Source: JABSOG01 sp041583135 (GTDB lineage Bacteria; Pseudomonadota; Gammaproteobacteria; Enterobacterales; Alteromonadaceae). Taken from it: 24,881 nucleotides of DNA. This document shows, in pieces, positions 7,044 through 14,234 of this stretch. The notes beneath the pieces are model-generated. The model had not been told where the DNA came from and did not search any database. It was given only the letters and a program-made list of their open reading frames with translations. The DNA is taken from positions 1 through 24,881 of the forward strand of contig JBFHGJ010000086.1 in NCBI GenBank assembly GCA_041583135.1, written 5' to 3'. The stretch's first letter is position 1; each line of letters starts with the position of its first letter. Made by a program: the position numbers and the translations under genes.

Positions 7044-7128
7044 GGAGGGGTTCCCGAGTGGTCAAAGGGATCAGACTGTAAATCTGACGGCTCAGCCTTC
7101 GCAGGTTCAAATCCTGCCCCCTCCACCA
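7044..7128 (+). tRNA. tyrT: tRNA-Tyr (anticodon GUA), CCA encoded
   Basis: The acceptor stem GGAGGGG (7044-7050) pairs with CCCCTCC (7118-7124), followed by A and encoded CCA. The anticodon stem is TCAGA/TCTGA, with loop CTGTAAA and anticodon GTA at 7078-7080. The T arm is GCAGG-TTCAAAT-CCTGC. A long variable arm marks it as a class II tRNA, as bacterial tRNA-Tyr is. The length of 85 nt is normal. No second tRNA follows, so it is a singleton here. The gene symbol is by analogy only. Confidence 0.95.
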
Positions 7129-7255
7129 CTTCTTAGCACCGTCTCAGTTGTTATCAAAACAACGTTAAAAACATACTACTCAATTCAAATATATCACAAA
7201 AACCCCCTAGGCGTGTCTCAATTAAATTCCGCTATCAACCCTTTATATTAATAGC

Positions 7256-7293
7256 GCCTGTTGAAATCGCGCGTTAGAAACGCGCCAACAAGC
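7256..7293. repeat. Compound hairpin after tRNA-Tyr
   Basis: An inner perfect stem, GCGCGTT paired with AACGCGC around a 3-base loop, is enclosed by an outer stem (GC-C-TGTTG with CAACA-A-GC). A one-sided 5-base bulge separates the two stems. There is no uridine tract. It could be a tRNA-transcript processing signal, a degenerate terminator or an unrelated palindrome. Confidence 0.45.
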
Positions 7294-7366
7294 AGCGACA
7301 TTTTCCCACAATAGCTTATTATGCCGCCAATCAAGCAGGCTTTGCCGCCGATGTGCCGTTCTTTGA

Positions 7367-7395
7367 TTGCCAATTAATTTGATTGTGTTAATAAT
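7367..7395 (+). promoter_or_regulatory. Promoter of the pentapeptide-channel gene
   Basis: The -35 TTGCCA (7367-7372) and -10 AATAAT (7390-7395) each match consensus at five of six positions and are 17 bases apart. This would give an untranslated leader of roughly 35 bases before the ATG at 7437. Confidence 0.5.
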
Positions 7396-7436
7396 TAACT
7401 TAACGACCTACTTAAATAAGAGTCTTTTACGCCTTC

Positions 7437-8423
7437 ATGCCAAACACCAAGCTGGAACAATGCAAGTTTGAAACGCCCGATGGCAAATGCTGTCCCAATA
7501 CGGAAATGGGTGCAGGCTATTGCTTTTGGCACGATCCAAAATTTGATAAAAGCGATATGGATCTGCGTGAAAAACTCGAAGACTACATTAAGGCCGGTGG
7601 CTTCCCCTATGGCCTGAAACTCAGAAGGGCCAACCTAAAGGGATTAAACCTAGTCAACAAAGGCAGCCTTGACGGTTATGATTTATCCGGTTCGGACTTC
7701 TATCGTGCCAACCTCCACGGGGCGCATCTGTTTAACCTCACCATGAAAAACGGCTCTTTTATGAAAGCCGACCTGCAACATGCCAATTTACATTGTTGTC
7801 ACTTTGAGCACAGCAATTTACTCGGGGTTAAGCTTGAAGGCGCGCGGCTCGATAACATTAAAGTCGGTGATGCGCTACAACAAGAGATTGCCGGTCGCCA
7901 GGCGGAAAAAGTGAAGAAAATGGCTGTCGCGCTGGACAATTACGAGCAGTCTGAGGAAATTTATCGCGACTTACGTAAAGCCACGGAAAAACAAGGCTTG
8001 CTGGAATTGAGCGGCAAGTTCAGCCACAAAGAGCTGATCATGCGGCGACTACAGTTACCAAAATATTCGGTCAAACGAGTCACCTCCAAATTTGTCGATT
8101 TATTTTGTGGATACGGCGAAAAACCTCTCAATGTGATTGGTTTTTCGATGACGCTCATCTTTGTCTGCTCTTTGGCCTACTTTTTATTGGGCGTGCAGGC
8201 CAACGGCGAATTTACCGCCTTTAATTTTGCCCATTCTTTTAGCAAAAACCTCTATAACTTCGCCAGCTGTCTGTATTTCTCGGTGGTGACCTTTACCACC
8301 TTAGGTTATGGCGATATAACCCCTGTTGGATTATCGCGCTTTGTCGCGGCCTTAGAAGCATTTTCCGGTAGTTTTACTTTGGCGCTGTTCGTGGTCGTCT
8401 TCGTTAAGAAGATGACAAGATAA
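7437..8423 (+). CDS. Pentapeptide-repeat ion channel (two-helix K+ pore) with Cys/His N-terminus
   Basis: The product has 328 residues. Residues 9-32 carry C9, C18, C19, C29 and H32 (ending YCFWHDP), a likely zinc-binding knuckle. Residues 60-145 are pentapeptide repeats of A(D/N)LXX type (RRANLKGLNL, KADLQHANL, ARLDNI), predicting a right-handed beta-helix. Residues 146-225 are a charged, helical linker. A membrane helix near 235-257 follows, then a pore segment with the selectivity filter TTLGYGD (near 291-297) and a final helix ending VVVFVKKMTR. This is the Ion_trans_2 potassium-channel architecture, with the soluble sensor on the cytoplasmic side. The gating signal is unknown. The Shine-Dalgarno sequence (AAGAG) is weak and rather far from the ATG. 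No partner gene is adjacent; the HDOD gene converges on it. Confidence 0.85.
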   Translation: MPNTKLEQCKFETPDGKCCPNTEMGAGYCFWHDPKFDKSDMDLREKLEDYIKAGGFPYGLKLRRANLKGLNLVNKGSLDGYDLSGSDFYRANLHGAHLFNLTMKNGSFMKADLQHANLHCCHFEHSNLLGVKLEGARLDNIKVGDALQQEIAGRQAEKVKKMAVALDNYEQSEEIYRDLRKATEKQGLLELSGKFSHKELIMRRLQLPKYSVKRVTSKFVDLFCGYGEKPLNVIGFSMTLIFVCSLAYFLLGVQANGEFTAFNFAHSFSKNLYNFASCLYFSVVTFTTLGYGDITPVGLSRFVAALEAFSGSFTLALFVVVFVKKMTR

Positions 8424-8496
8424 TTCACGACTGAAATAAGGTTATGCATAGACGCTCAAACGCCTTTAGCCGACGCCAAGCGATTGCTCGGCGGCA

Positions 8497-9411
8497 CTAG
8501 CTGTCGAGCGCCTCAGCAATGGTATCGGCAACATTAAAAAATTCATCGACATATTGACGATTCATGCCATGGTGTTTGATCAGCTGGTCAATACCATCTT
8601 GCCCTTCAAAACAACCATTTTTGATCATGATATAAGATTCACTCAATAGGTTGGCGACGTATAGGATGTGCGCCATGCCCACTTTCTTTTGATTTTTTTG
8701 CCGTTTAATGGCATCAACAATGTCCTTGGGAAAATGCCAATTTTGAATGATACGTTCGGTAATATCGGCAGACTTATTGGTCATCAGCTCAATAAAACGC
8801 TGACTACAAGGTAGGTATTCTCTTGAGCGTTCGTTATACACTTTAGACAGCACATTGAAAATGACAATTTTACCAATATCGTGTACCAGGCCCATTAAAT
8901 AACACAACTCAGGACTTTCAAGCCCCCTGCGTCCCGCCATGTCTTGGCAAATAAAAGCCACCTGTAGCGAATGCTGCCAGATAGATTTGCCAAACATTTG
9001 ATAATTGTCCATATTGACCGATAATGAATCCTGCAATAGATAACTATTGGCAATATTGTTGATACCGGCAATACCGACCCGTTCAATGGCATCGCCAATA
9101 TTGTCTACTTCTTTATTGGATTTGAGATACAACGGGCTATTGGCGGTGGAGATCACTTTTACTGCCAGCACTGGTTCACGGCTGATCACCGTTTCTAAGC
9201 GGATCACGTCACTGCTGGGGTCTGATAATACTCTGAGCAACTCCAATAACGTGCTGGGACACACAGGTAAATATTCTTTGAGTTTTTCATCATCTTTAAT
9301 AATAGTGTCAACTTCTTCATAGACACTATTCTCAATATCGTTGCGTTTTATTTGCCTGATCCTAGGGCTAAACATCGATTCATAAAAAAAATACTGCAAG
9401 CGTGAATTCAT
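8497..9411 (-). CDS. HDOD-domain protein with retained HD motif
   Basis: The product has 304 residues and is soluble. The HDOD region covers about residues 45-255: LPVCPSTLLELLRVLSDPSSDV, ISREPVLAVKVISTANSPLY, IGDAIERVGI, and LMGLVHDIGK with H177-D178; H147 (WQHSLQ) lies where another HD-family ligand sits. Many HDOD proteins have lost the metal ligands, so retention of HD-x-GK is notable. HDOD proteins act in signalling, often alongside c-di-GMP, chemotaxis or stress pathways, and most have no proven enzyme activity. The ATG has GAGA 8-11 bases upstream. It converges with the channel gene and is divergent from the small-ORF/XRE unit. Confidence 0.85.
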   Translation of the reverse strand: MNSRLQYFFYESMFSPRIRQIKRNDIENSVYEEVDTIIKDDEKLKEYLPVCPSTLLELLRVLSDPSSDVIRLETVISREPVLAVKVISTANSPLYLKSNKEVDNIGDAIERVGIAGINNIANSYLLQDSLSVNMDNYQMFGKSIWQHSLQVAFICQDMAGRRGLESPELCYLMGLVHDIGKIVIFNVLSKVYNERSREYLPCSQRFIELMTNKSADITERIIQNWHFPKDIVDAIKRQKNQKKVGMAHILYVANLLSESYIMIKNGCFEGQDGIDQLIKHHGMNRQYVDEFFNVADTIAEALDS

Positions 9412-9452
9412 ATTCTGTTCTCAATCTACCTACGCTAGGCACCGTTAAAAAA

Positions 9453-9466
9453 TTGATTTAAGTCAT
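9453..9466. promoter_or_regulatory. Possible FNR/EtrA-type site
   Basis: TTGAT-TTAA-GTCAT has one perfect FNR half-site (TTGAT) and a second half matching ATCAA at three of five positions. It lies 42 bases upstream of the HDOD start. FNR/CRP-family half-sites are short, so a chance match is possible. Confidence 0.3.
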
Positions 9467-9583
9467 ATCTCTTTGATTTTGTGTACACTTAGCTTAGATT
9501 TTAGGCAATAGGGATATGTCTGATATCTCACGTCTAATATAGCTCGAAATTGACTTTAGTCCAGCCGTGTAAGCCTTTTTCCA

Positions 9584-9611
9584 TTGCAAACTTTCCCTGA
9601 AATCTTACACT
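9584..9611 (+). promoter_or_regulatory. Possible promoter for the small Cys/His ORF and XRE gene
   Basis: TTGCAA (9584-9589), a 16-base spacer and TACACT (9606-9611) form a modest sigma-70 match (four of six each). Transcription would begin about 22 bases before the ATG at 9640. Confidence 0.35.
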
Positions 9612-9639
9612 TAAATGGCCTTCACGGAAGTACCCGAGC

Positions 9640-9789
9640 ATGAATGCCAACTTAGCTCAAACCTACTTTCAGTTGCAGGCAAATCATCGTTGTAAAAACA
9701 GATGCACTTGGCAAAAGCAAGGGGACCTGAGGTTAAGGATAACAACCGAAGGCAAACGCTACTGCACGCATCAAAAAACCGTTAACTAA
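9640..9789 (+). CDS. Small Cys/His-rich protein, 49 aa, unannotated
   Basis: This ORF runs from an ATG with GGAAG 9 bases upstream to a TAA. The product is basic and carries C18-x3-C22 and, 19 residues later, Y-C42-T-H44: a possible four-ligand zinc site. Its spacing recalls the Cys/His N-terminus of the channel protein at 7437. It ends 12 bases before the XRE ATG, and the XRE Shine-Dalgarno (AGAGG) overlaps its stop, the geometry of a coupled two-gene operon. I do not recognise the family. Evidence for coding is indirect: Shine-Dalgarno, gene spacing and the Cys/His pattern. It could also be leader RNA open by chance. Confidence 0.5.
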   Translation: MNANLAQTYFQLQANHRCKNRCTWQKQGDLRLRITTEGKRYCTHQKTVN

Positions 9790-9801
9790 GAGGTACTTAT
9801 T

Positions 9802-10038
9802 ATGATGGGTAAAACAGTCGCTTCAGATGAAAATGTAAAATTGACCAGCTGGTTGAAAGACAAACGTAAAGAGAAAGGCCATACCATGCGCTCGTTGGCG
9901 CAGTTAATTGGCACGCCACATTCATTTATCGGCAAAATCGAACACCAAGAGCGTCGCTTAGACGTGGTTGAATTTGTCCGCTACTGCCAAGCGCTGGAAA
10001 TCGATCCAAGCGAAGGCATCGAAATGATCATGAGTTAA
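9802..10038 (+). CDS. Small XRE/Cro-type HTH regulator, 78 aa
   Basis: Nearly the whole protein is one HTH_3 domain: LTSWLKDKRKEKGHTMRSLAQLIGTPHSFIGKIEHQERRLDVVEFVRYCQALEIDP. Recognition-helix residues lie in TPHSFIGKIEHQERR. There is no extra dimerisation or sensor domain, so a ligand or partner is not evident. Two adjacent ATGs (9802 and 9805) are served by AGAGG. The preceding 49-aa ORF is probably co-transcribed, and a strong intrinsic terminator closes the unit. Such short Cro-like proteins can be phage- or toxin-antitoxin-linked, but no toxin, integrase or phage gene is nearby and the sequence looks chromosomal. Confidence 0.85.
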   Translation: MMGKTVASDENVKLTSWLKDKRKEKGHTMRSLAQLIGTPHSFIGKIEHQERRLDVVEFVRYCQALEIDPSEGIEMIMS

Positions 10039-10060
10039 AACCCACGCACTCGTGTCCTTC

Positions 10061-10084
10061 GGCGGGCTTTATGCCCGCCTTTTT
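10061..10084 (+). terminator. Strong intrinsic terminator of the XRE unit
   Basis: GGCGGGC (10061-10067) pairs perfectly with GCCCGCC (10073-10079) around loop TTTAT, followed at once by TTTTT. It begins 22 bases after the XRE stop codon. Confidence 0.92.
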
Positions 10085-10249
10085 ATATATAGGGATATAT
10101 GGTGCACTGAATTTGCTCCCGGCAAATTTCAGTATTTCCCTCATCCATGAGAGTCATGCCTAGGTTCCGTGCATGGATGCAGGGAGTAGACAGCGGCGGG
10201 AGCATGCTGTCGCAGGAACATTCCTAGGCGATATATAGGGATATATGGT
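10085..10249. repeat. Intergenic palindromic element with 19-bp terminal direct repeats
   Basis: ATATATAGGGATATATGGT occurs exactly at 10085-10103 and again at 10231-10249. The 127 bases between are densely structured. An 11-bp stem, ACTGAATTTGC with GCAAA-T-TTCAGT, covers 10106-10133; CTCAT-CC-ATGAG follows. An outer pair CCTAGGTTCC / GGAA-CAT-TCCTAGG encloses GACAGC / GCTGTC. It sits between the 3' ends of two convergent units, the usual place for REP-like repeats. One frame ends GGSMLSQEHS and a stop. I recall this tail from many spurious small ORFs in Shewanella genomes, so the element is probably dispersed. That recollection is unverified, and only one copy is in the window. Confidence 0.7.
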
Positions 10250-10292
10250 CAAAACCACTCCAAACTGCTATAGGCGCCAATCCAAAGCCGAG

Positions 10293-12758
10293 TTAAGGCT
10301 TCCCCTGCCCCAACTGCAAATAATCCCTCACAAAATCACTGACATCCACCAGCTCGCCAACACTGATAATACGAGTCAGCGACAGTGCAATATATTTTGA
10401 CTTATGCTGCGCGTAGTGATGAATATATTCAAGTTCATCGGCAATTTTACGTAGCTGTACTCTGGCAACGCCAAATAAAAAGGCTTTAAAGCAATAAAAC
10501 TGTCCGTCTTTCTCGGCCGATTCAACAAAAGCCCGTTGCAAGGTCTCATTATTCAGCTCAGCATTTGACTTGACCACAAGCCCCTGTTCACTCACAGCAA
10601 CAAACAACTGCATGGTTTGATATTTCGACGGCTCATCTACCCCTTTGGCAAAGCTGGCAATAAAAGACTCAAAGGTCGAATTGGCCATTAGCTGGGCAAT
10701 ATTGACCTTGCCCATAAATTCATCTGACTTCAGTTTTTCGAGCAGTGGATGGGGCTTGTCGCCACTGACCAATTTGGTTAGCCTCAAGCGGCCATTAACC
10801 CGATTGATAAAAAACACCATGGCATTGAGGCGCTTTTGAATGAGGTTTTTCAGCGCTCTGGTCAAGCGCATCTGCTGAGTCGATTCGCTCACCAAGGTTA
10901 ACTTGTGCTGATTGCGCTTGATCAAATCTTTAAAAAACTTGACGCCATGATGCATCTGTTCTTCAACTTCTACGGCCTGTAAGTACAAGGTTTTTTGGTC
11001 ATTCACTGTCCCGACGACACGATACTGCAGGTTGTCGAGCTGCAACTGCCGAGTGATCTTCTGCAACAACGGAAATGACAGCCTAACAATGTCTCGCTTT
11101 TGCGCTGCCATCGGCCTTGGCAACGCCACCATGACCCCTCTGGCAGAGAAATCAACGGATGTGGCTTCAAGGCGCATGCCATTGTCAAAGCCGACAAACA
11201 CTTTGGTCTTATAGGCAAAGCGCGGTTCATTGCGTAGCTCTTCCAAGCCGTATTTCAGCCAGCTGATATCCGCTTGAGTCTGTGCCAATTGAAATTGGGT
11301 GATCTTAGCCATCAACTCACTATCAAAGCCCAACTGGCCATAGCAGCGACAACTGAGTTCATCGGCAACTTCTGTCAGCAGCAGCGCATGACCAACATTG
11401 GCAAGTTCGTCCATAGCGCCGCCATCAGTCGGCCCTTGCATTGTTGTCTCATTCTCGCTCAACACCTTGCCCGGAACGCTAAATGTAACGGCTGCGTCTG
11501 CTTGCTCTAGGCGAACGCAACAAACACTAAATACCTTCCAGCTGTCCTTTTTACTGCCATACCCAACAAACAGTCGATACAGCTTAACATCTTGTGCCAG
11601 CTGCCAGTCAAAGGCGGCAAAGTACAACAAGTTGCCTTCGACCTTGTGAGTGAAGCAATAAAGTAAACATCGCTCAGGCTCACCACTGCACAAGCGTTTG
11701 AGGATACTGCCGCTAAACAGGCTCGGTAGATATTGCCTAGCGCTGTCATCGACAAAATACTTGAGGTTTTCCTCGTTTGGCCCTGAGCACAAACCATACT
11801 TAAGGCTTAAATGACCACCGTTATTGTGCACAAACAGCGCCATGGTCATGGCTCGGGCAAAAAAGACCTGTTCATGACCCATCTTGAGCACCGCATCGAT
11901 GGCGTTATCGAGATTGACCTTGTAGACAAATTTGTTACTGGCGATCAGCTCTTTGGCATAATCACTAAACAAGTCTTCGGCTTCACTGTAGGTGCGATTG
12001 AGCCCGAGCCAAATTACCTTGTCTATGACTTCAATACGTTTTATTTGGTATTCGATACCCTCGGGCGCTATTTCTTTATATCGGTTCAGCTGTTCGCTTA
12101 GTACGACTTTAACCGTTTCATCCATCTCTACCTGTTCGCACAGCGGAATACGCAAAAAAAGGCCAGTCACCGATAGATCTTTGGTAGTTGCTTCACAACT
12201 GCGACCATCGGCAAAGGTCAATTTCGCCGCTACCGCATAGTTCATGCGCTCTTCAGCGCGATTGAAATAATCGCCAAAGCCGATGACGTGAGCTGGATAG
12301 TTGTCTTCATCATAATGCAGTTTGGTGGCGAGAATGTTTTGCAGTTTTTCGGCTTTTCTTAAACGCTCATATTTTTGCGCATTGAGCCGTTCTTGCTCGG
12401 CTCTTTTTTGCATGACACGAAAATTATTGCCGGTATTGGTGACTTCCTCCCACACGCCGGTGGTGTAATTGCCAAAGCGTTCAACCCCCTGTTCGAAGGT
12501 CTCCTTGGCAATCTCATCCAAATAATGCACCCGACCTTTGTAGACAAATTTACGGCACTTTTGGTCTACCTCACCGCGTAAATCGATCACCTTTTCACAA
12601 GGCTCACATAACCGTATCAGTTCGTTGCGGATCTTGTACTGATCGCCAACAGTAAACTCCCCGGCGCTCATTTCAAACACATCGTCAAAGTCATCCTGAC
12701 CGAACACCGGGATGAGACTATAAGTGACTTCTAGCAGTGCATGAGATAACGACGACAA
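10293..12758 (-). CDS. Large protein with two PilZ (c-di-GMP-binding) domains
   Basis: The product has 821 residues with no signal peptide or membrane segment. The first PilZ domain begins near residue 165: R167-x3-R171 (RAEER), then D194-x-S196-x2-G199 (DLSVTG). The second begins near 505: R509-x3-R513 (RNEPR), then D536-x-S538-x2-G541 (DFSARG). Both hold the full c-di-GMP signature. Residues 115-145 are charged and probably coiled coil; the rest is unrecognised. The start is TTG at 12758 with GAGGAA 7 bases upstream. It would be a cytoplasmic c-di-GMP receptor of unknown output. It follows the SLC13 gene on the same strand by 87 bases with a hairpin between. An alternative reading, one PilZ plus a YcgR-N-like domain, is possible. 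Confidence 0.85.
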   Translation of the reverse strand: MSSLSHALLEVTYSLIPVFGQDDFDDVFEMSAGEFTVGDQYKIRNELIRLCEPCEKVIDLRGEVDQKCRKFVYKGRVHYLDEIAKETFEQGVERFGNYTTGVWEEVTNTGNNFRVMQKRAEQERLNAQKYERLRKAEKLQNILATKLHYDEDNYPAHVIGFGDYFNRAEERMNYAVAAKLTFADGRSCEATTKDLSVTGLFLRIPLCEQVEMDETVKVVLSEQLNRYKEIAPEGIEYQIKRIEVIDKVIWLGLNRTYSEAEDLFSDYAKELIASNKFVYKVNLDNAIDAVLKMGHEQVFFARAMTMALFVHNNGGHLSLKYGLCSGPNEENLKYFVDDSARQYLPSLFSGSILKRLCSGEPERCLLYCFTHKVEGNLLYFAAFDWQLAQDVKLYRLFVGYGSKKDSWKVFSVCCVRLEQADAAVTFSVPGKVLSENETTMQGPTDGGAMDELANVGHALLLTEVADELSCRCYGQLGFDSELMAKITQFQLAQTQADISWLKYGLEELRNEPRFAYKTKVFVGFDNGMRLEATSVDFSARGVMVALPRPMAAQKRDIVRLSFPLLQKITRQLQLDNLQYRVVGTVNDQKTLYLQAVEVEEQMHHGVKFFKDLIKRNQHKLTLVSESTQQMRLTRALKNLIQKRLNAMVFFINRVNGRLRLTKLVSGDKPHPLLEKLKSDEFMGKVNIAQLMANSTFESFIASFAKGVDEPSKYQTMQLFVAVSEQGLVVKSNAELNNETLQRAFVESAEKDGQFYCFKAFLFGVARVQLRKIADELEYIHHYAQHKSKYIALSLTRIISVGELVDVSDFVRDYLQLGQGKP

Positions 12759-12827
12759 TAAAAGTTCCTCAAAACCAAATATCAGTGACAGCGCAAAAAT
12801 TCAAAAGTGTGCAGGACGACAACCCGA

Positions 12828-12850
12828 GATAACCCCGAACCGGGGTTATC
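12828..12850 (-). terminator. Hairpin overlapping the SLC13 stop codon (terminator-like, no U-tract)
   Basis: GATAACCCCG (12828-12837) pairs perfectly with CGGGGTTATC (12841-12850) around a 3-base loop. The SLC13 stop codon (12846-12848) is inside one arm. On the minus strand the stem is followed by TCGGGTTGTC, not uridines, so it is at best an imperfect terminator. It may instead block exonucleases or tune read-through into the PilZ gene. Confidence 0.45.
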
Positions 12851-14231
12851 CTAAGATAAAGTAGCACACAACGCTGACGACAAGTGCCACAATGATATTG
12901 AGTATAATCCCTTCACGCGCCATTTGCTTAATAGTTACCTGACCGGAAGAAAAAATAATGGAATTGGGCGCGGTTGCCACTGGTAGACAAAAGGCACAGC
13001 TACAGCTGATCACCGCAGGGATCATAATGAGTTCAATGGCAATACCATTGGTCATCGCAGCGCTGGCCAAAATCGGCATCAATAAGGTAGCGGTTGCCGT
13101 ATTGGAGGTGATTTCAGTTAAGAACGATACGCTAATGGCAATGATGAACATCACCAGCAACAATGGTAAGGCGGTAATACCAGAGAGCGCTTCACCGATG
13201 ACTTGGCTCAAGCCACTTTCGACAAACGCTTTGGCGATACAAATACCACCGGCAAAAAGTAACAACATCCCCCAGGGAATATCCGACGCGGTTTTCCAGT
13301 CCAGCAGTTTTTCACCCTTAGCTTGACCTTGCTCGTTCTTTTCACCAGTCGGCACAAGAAACATCAAGATCACGCCAAACAGCGCAATGGTCGAATCACC
13401 AACTTGATTTAGCCCTAAGGCACCAGACCAGCCGCCAAAAGGCTCTTTGCGAAACACCCACAACAAGGCGACAAAGGTAAAAACGCTGATTGTCCGCACC
13501 TCTTGTGCACGCCATTGACCAACAGCTGGAAACTCTATGGCTTTGGTGAGTTTGACCCCACGGCTAAGCCAAATCGCCATCAAAGGAATAGCAATAAGAA
13601 CAATCGGCACCGACACACGCATCCAATTCAAAAAGCCATATTCCTGTTTGGCAAATTCTTCATAGACGCTGGCAAAGATCACATTGGGTGGCGTGCCTAT
13701 CAAGGTTCCGATACCGCCAAGAGAAGCGGCATAAGCCAAGCCAAGGAGTAATACCAACTTAAAGCGCTCATCGCTAGAGTGCGCCGCGACAGCCATCGCA
13801 ACCGGCAACAATGCCAGTACCGTGGCGGTATTTGAGATCCACATCGACAGCACGCTGGCAGTGATCATAAAAGCCAAAATAATCTTAAAACCATTGCTGC
13901 CGCCGGTTAATCGTATCATGCCAAGGGCAAAGCGTTCATGAACGCCAGAGCGTTCAATGGCTTTGGCGAGCATAAATGCCCCCATCAGCAGTACAATGAC
14001 ATGAGAGCCTAGTGCGGCGGCCGCCTGTTTATGGCTGAGCACGCCGGCCAGTGGAAAGCCGACAAAAGGAATAAGAGAAGCCACCGGAATGGGGATCGCT
14101 TCGCTGATCCACAAAATGGCGGTCAATAAGGTAATGGCCAAAGTAATGGCCACCAAATGTTCGGCGCCAAAGCCGCTGGCAATAAAATAACTGGCAATGG
14201 CGCAAAGTGCTGCGATAACAACGGTTTTCAT
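12846..14231 (-). CDS. SLC13/DASS-family sodium-coupled anion symporter
   Basis: The product has 461 residues with about eleven hydrophobic segments. The paired SNT motifs that bind sodium and substrate carboxylates are present: MWISNTATVL (133-135) and EITSNTATATL (376-378). The C-terminal CAFCLPVATAPNSIIFSSG fits the Na:sulfate/dicarboxylate symporter signature. Family substrates are succinate, malate, citrate or sulfate; the exact one cannot be read. I start at the ATG at 14231. A GTG immediately before it is possible. The start lies only 3 bases after the nagZ stop (TAA-GTG-ATG), so it is translationally coupled and in the same operon. Confidence 0.85.
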   Translation of the reverse strand: MKTVVIAALCAIASYFIASGFGAEHLVAITLAITLLTAILWISEAIPIPVASLIPFVGFPLAGVLSHKQAAAALGSHVIVLLMGAFMLAKAIERSGVHERFALGMIRLTGGSNGFKIILAFMITASVLSMWISNTATVLALLPVAMAVAAHSSDERFKLVLLLGLAYAASLGGIGTLIGTPPNVIFASVYEEFAKQEYGFLNWMRVSVPIVLIAIPLMAIWLSRGVKLTKAIEFPAVGQWRAQEVRTISVFTFVALLWVFRKEPFGGWSGALGLNQVGDSTIALFGVILMFLVPTGEKNEQGQAKGEKLLDWKTASDIPWGMLLLFAGGICIAKAFVESGLSQVIGEALSGITALPLLLVMFIIAISVSFLTEITSNTATATLLMPILASAAMTNGIAIELIMIPAVISCSCAFCLPVATAPNSIIFSSGQVTIKQMAREGIILNIIVALVVSVVCYFILG

Positions 14232-14234
14232 CAC

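Larger units (their letters stand above)
7129..7436 (+). other. Intergenic region between tRNA-Tyr and the channel gene
   Basis: No convincing gene lies in these 308 bases. They contain a compound hairpin at 7256-7293 and a candidate promoter at 7367-7395, both listed separately. GTTGTT-ATCAA-AACAAC just after the tRNA is a weak hairpin without a uridine tract and is not called as a terminator. Confidence 0.6.

Noticed and set aside
7042..7251. Open frame of 69 codons across the tRNA-Tyr gene
   Set aside because: It runs through the whole tRNA, whose structure is unambiguous, and has no protein-like features.
8424..8496. Terminator between the convergent channel and HDOD genes
   Set aside because: The GCCG/CGGC arms near 8468-8494 pair poorly and no U-tract follows on either strand.
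9802..10038. Antitoxin of a toxin-antitoxin pair
   Set aside because: The upstream 49-aa ORF does not resemble a known toxin family and nothing follows before the terminator; the evidence supports only a small HTH regulator.
10085..10249. Insertion sequence or CRISPR fragment
   Set aside because: There is no transposase frame, only two copies of the terminal repeat, and the spacing of 127 bases with internal palindromes does not fit a CRISPR array.
12958..13326. 122-codon plus-strand frame opposite the SLC13 gene
   Set aside because: It is antisense to an intact membrane transporter; its hydrophobic composition is a by-product of the complementary codons, and there is no Shine-Dalgarno.
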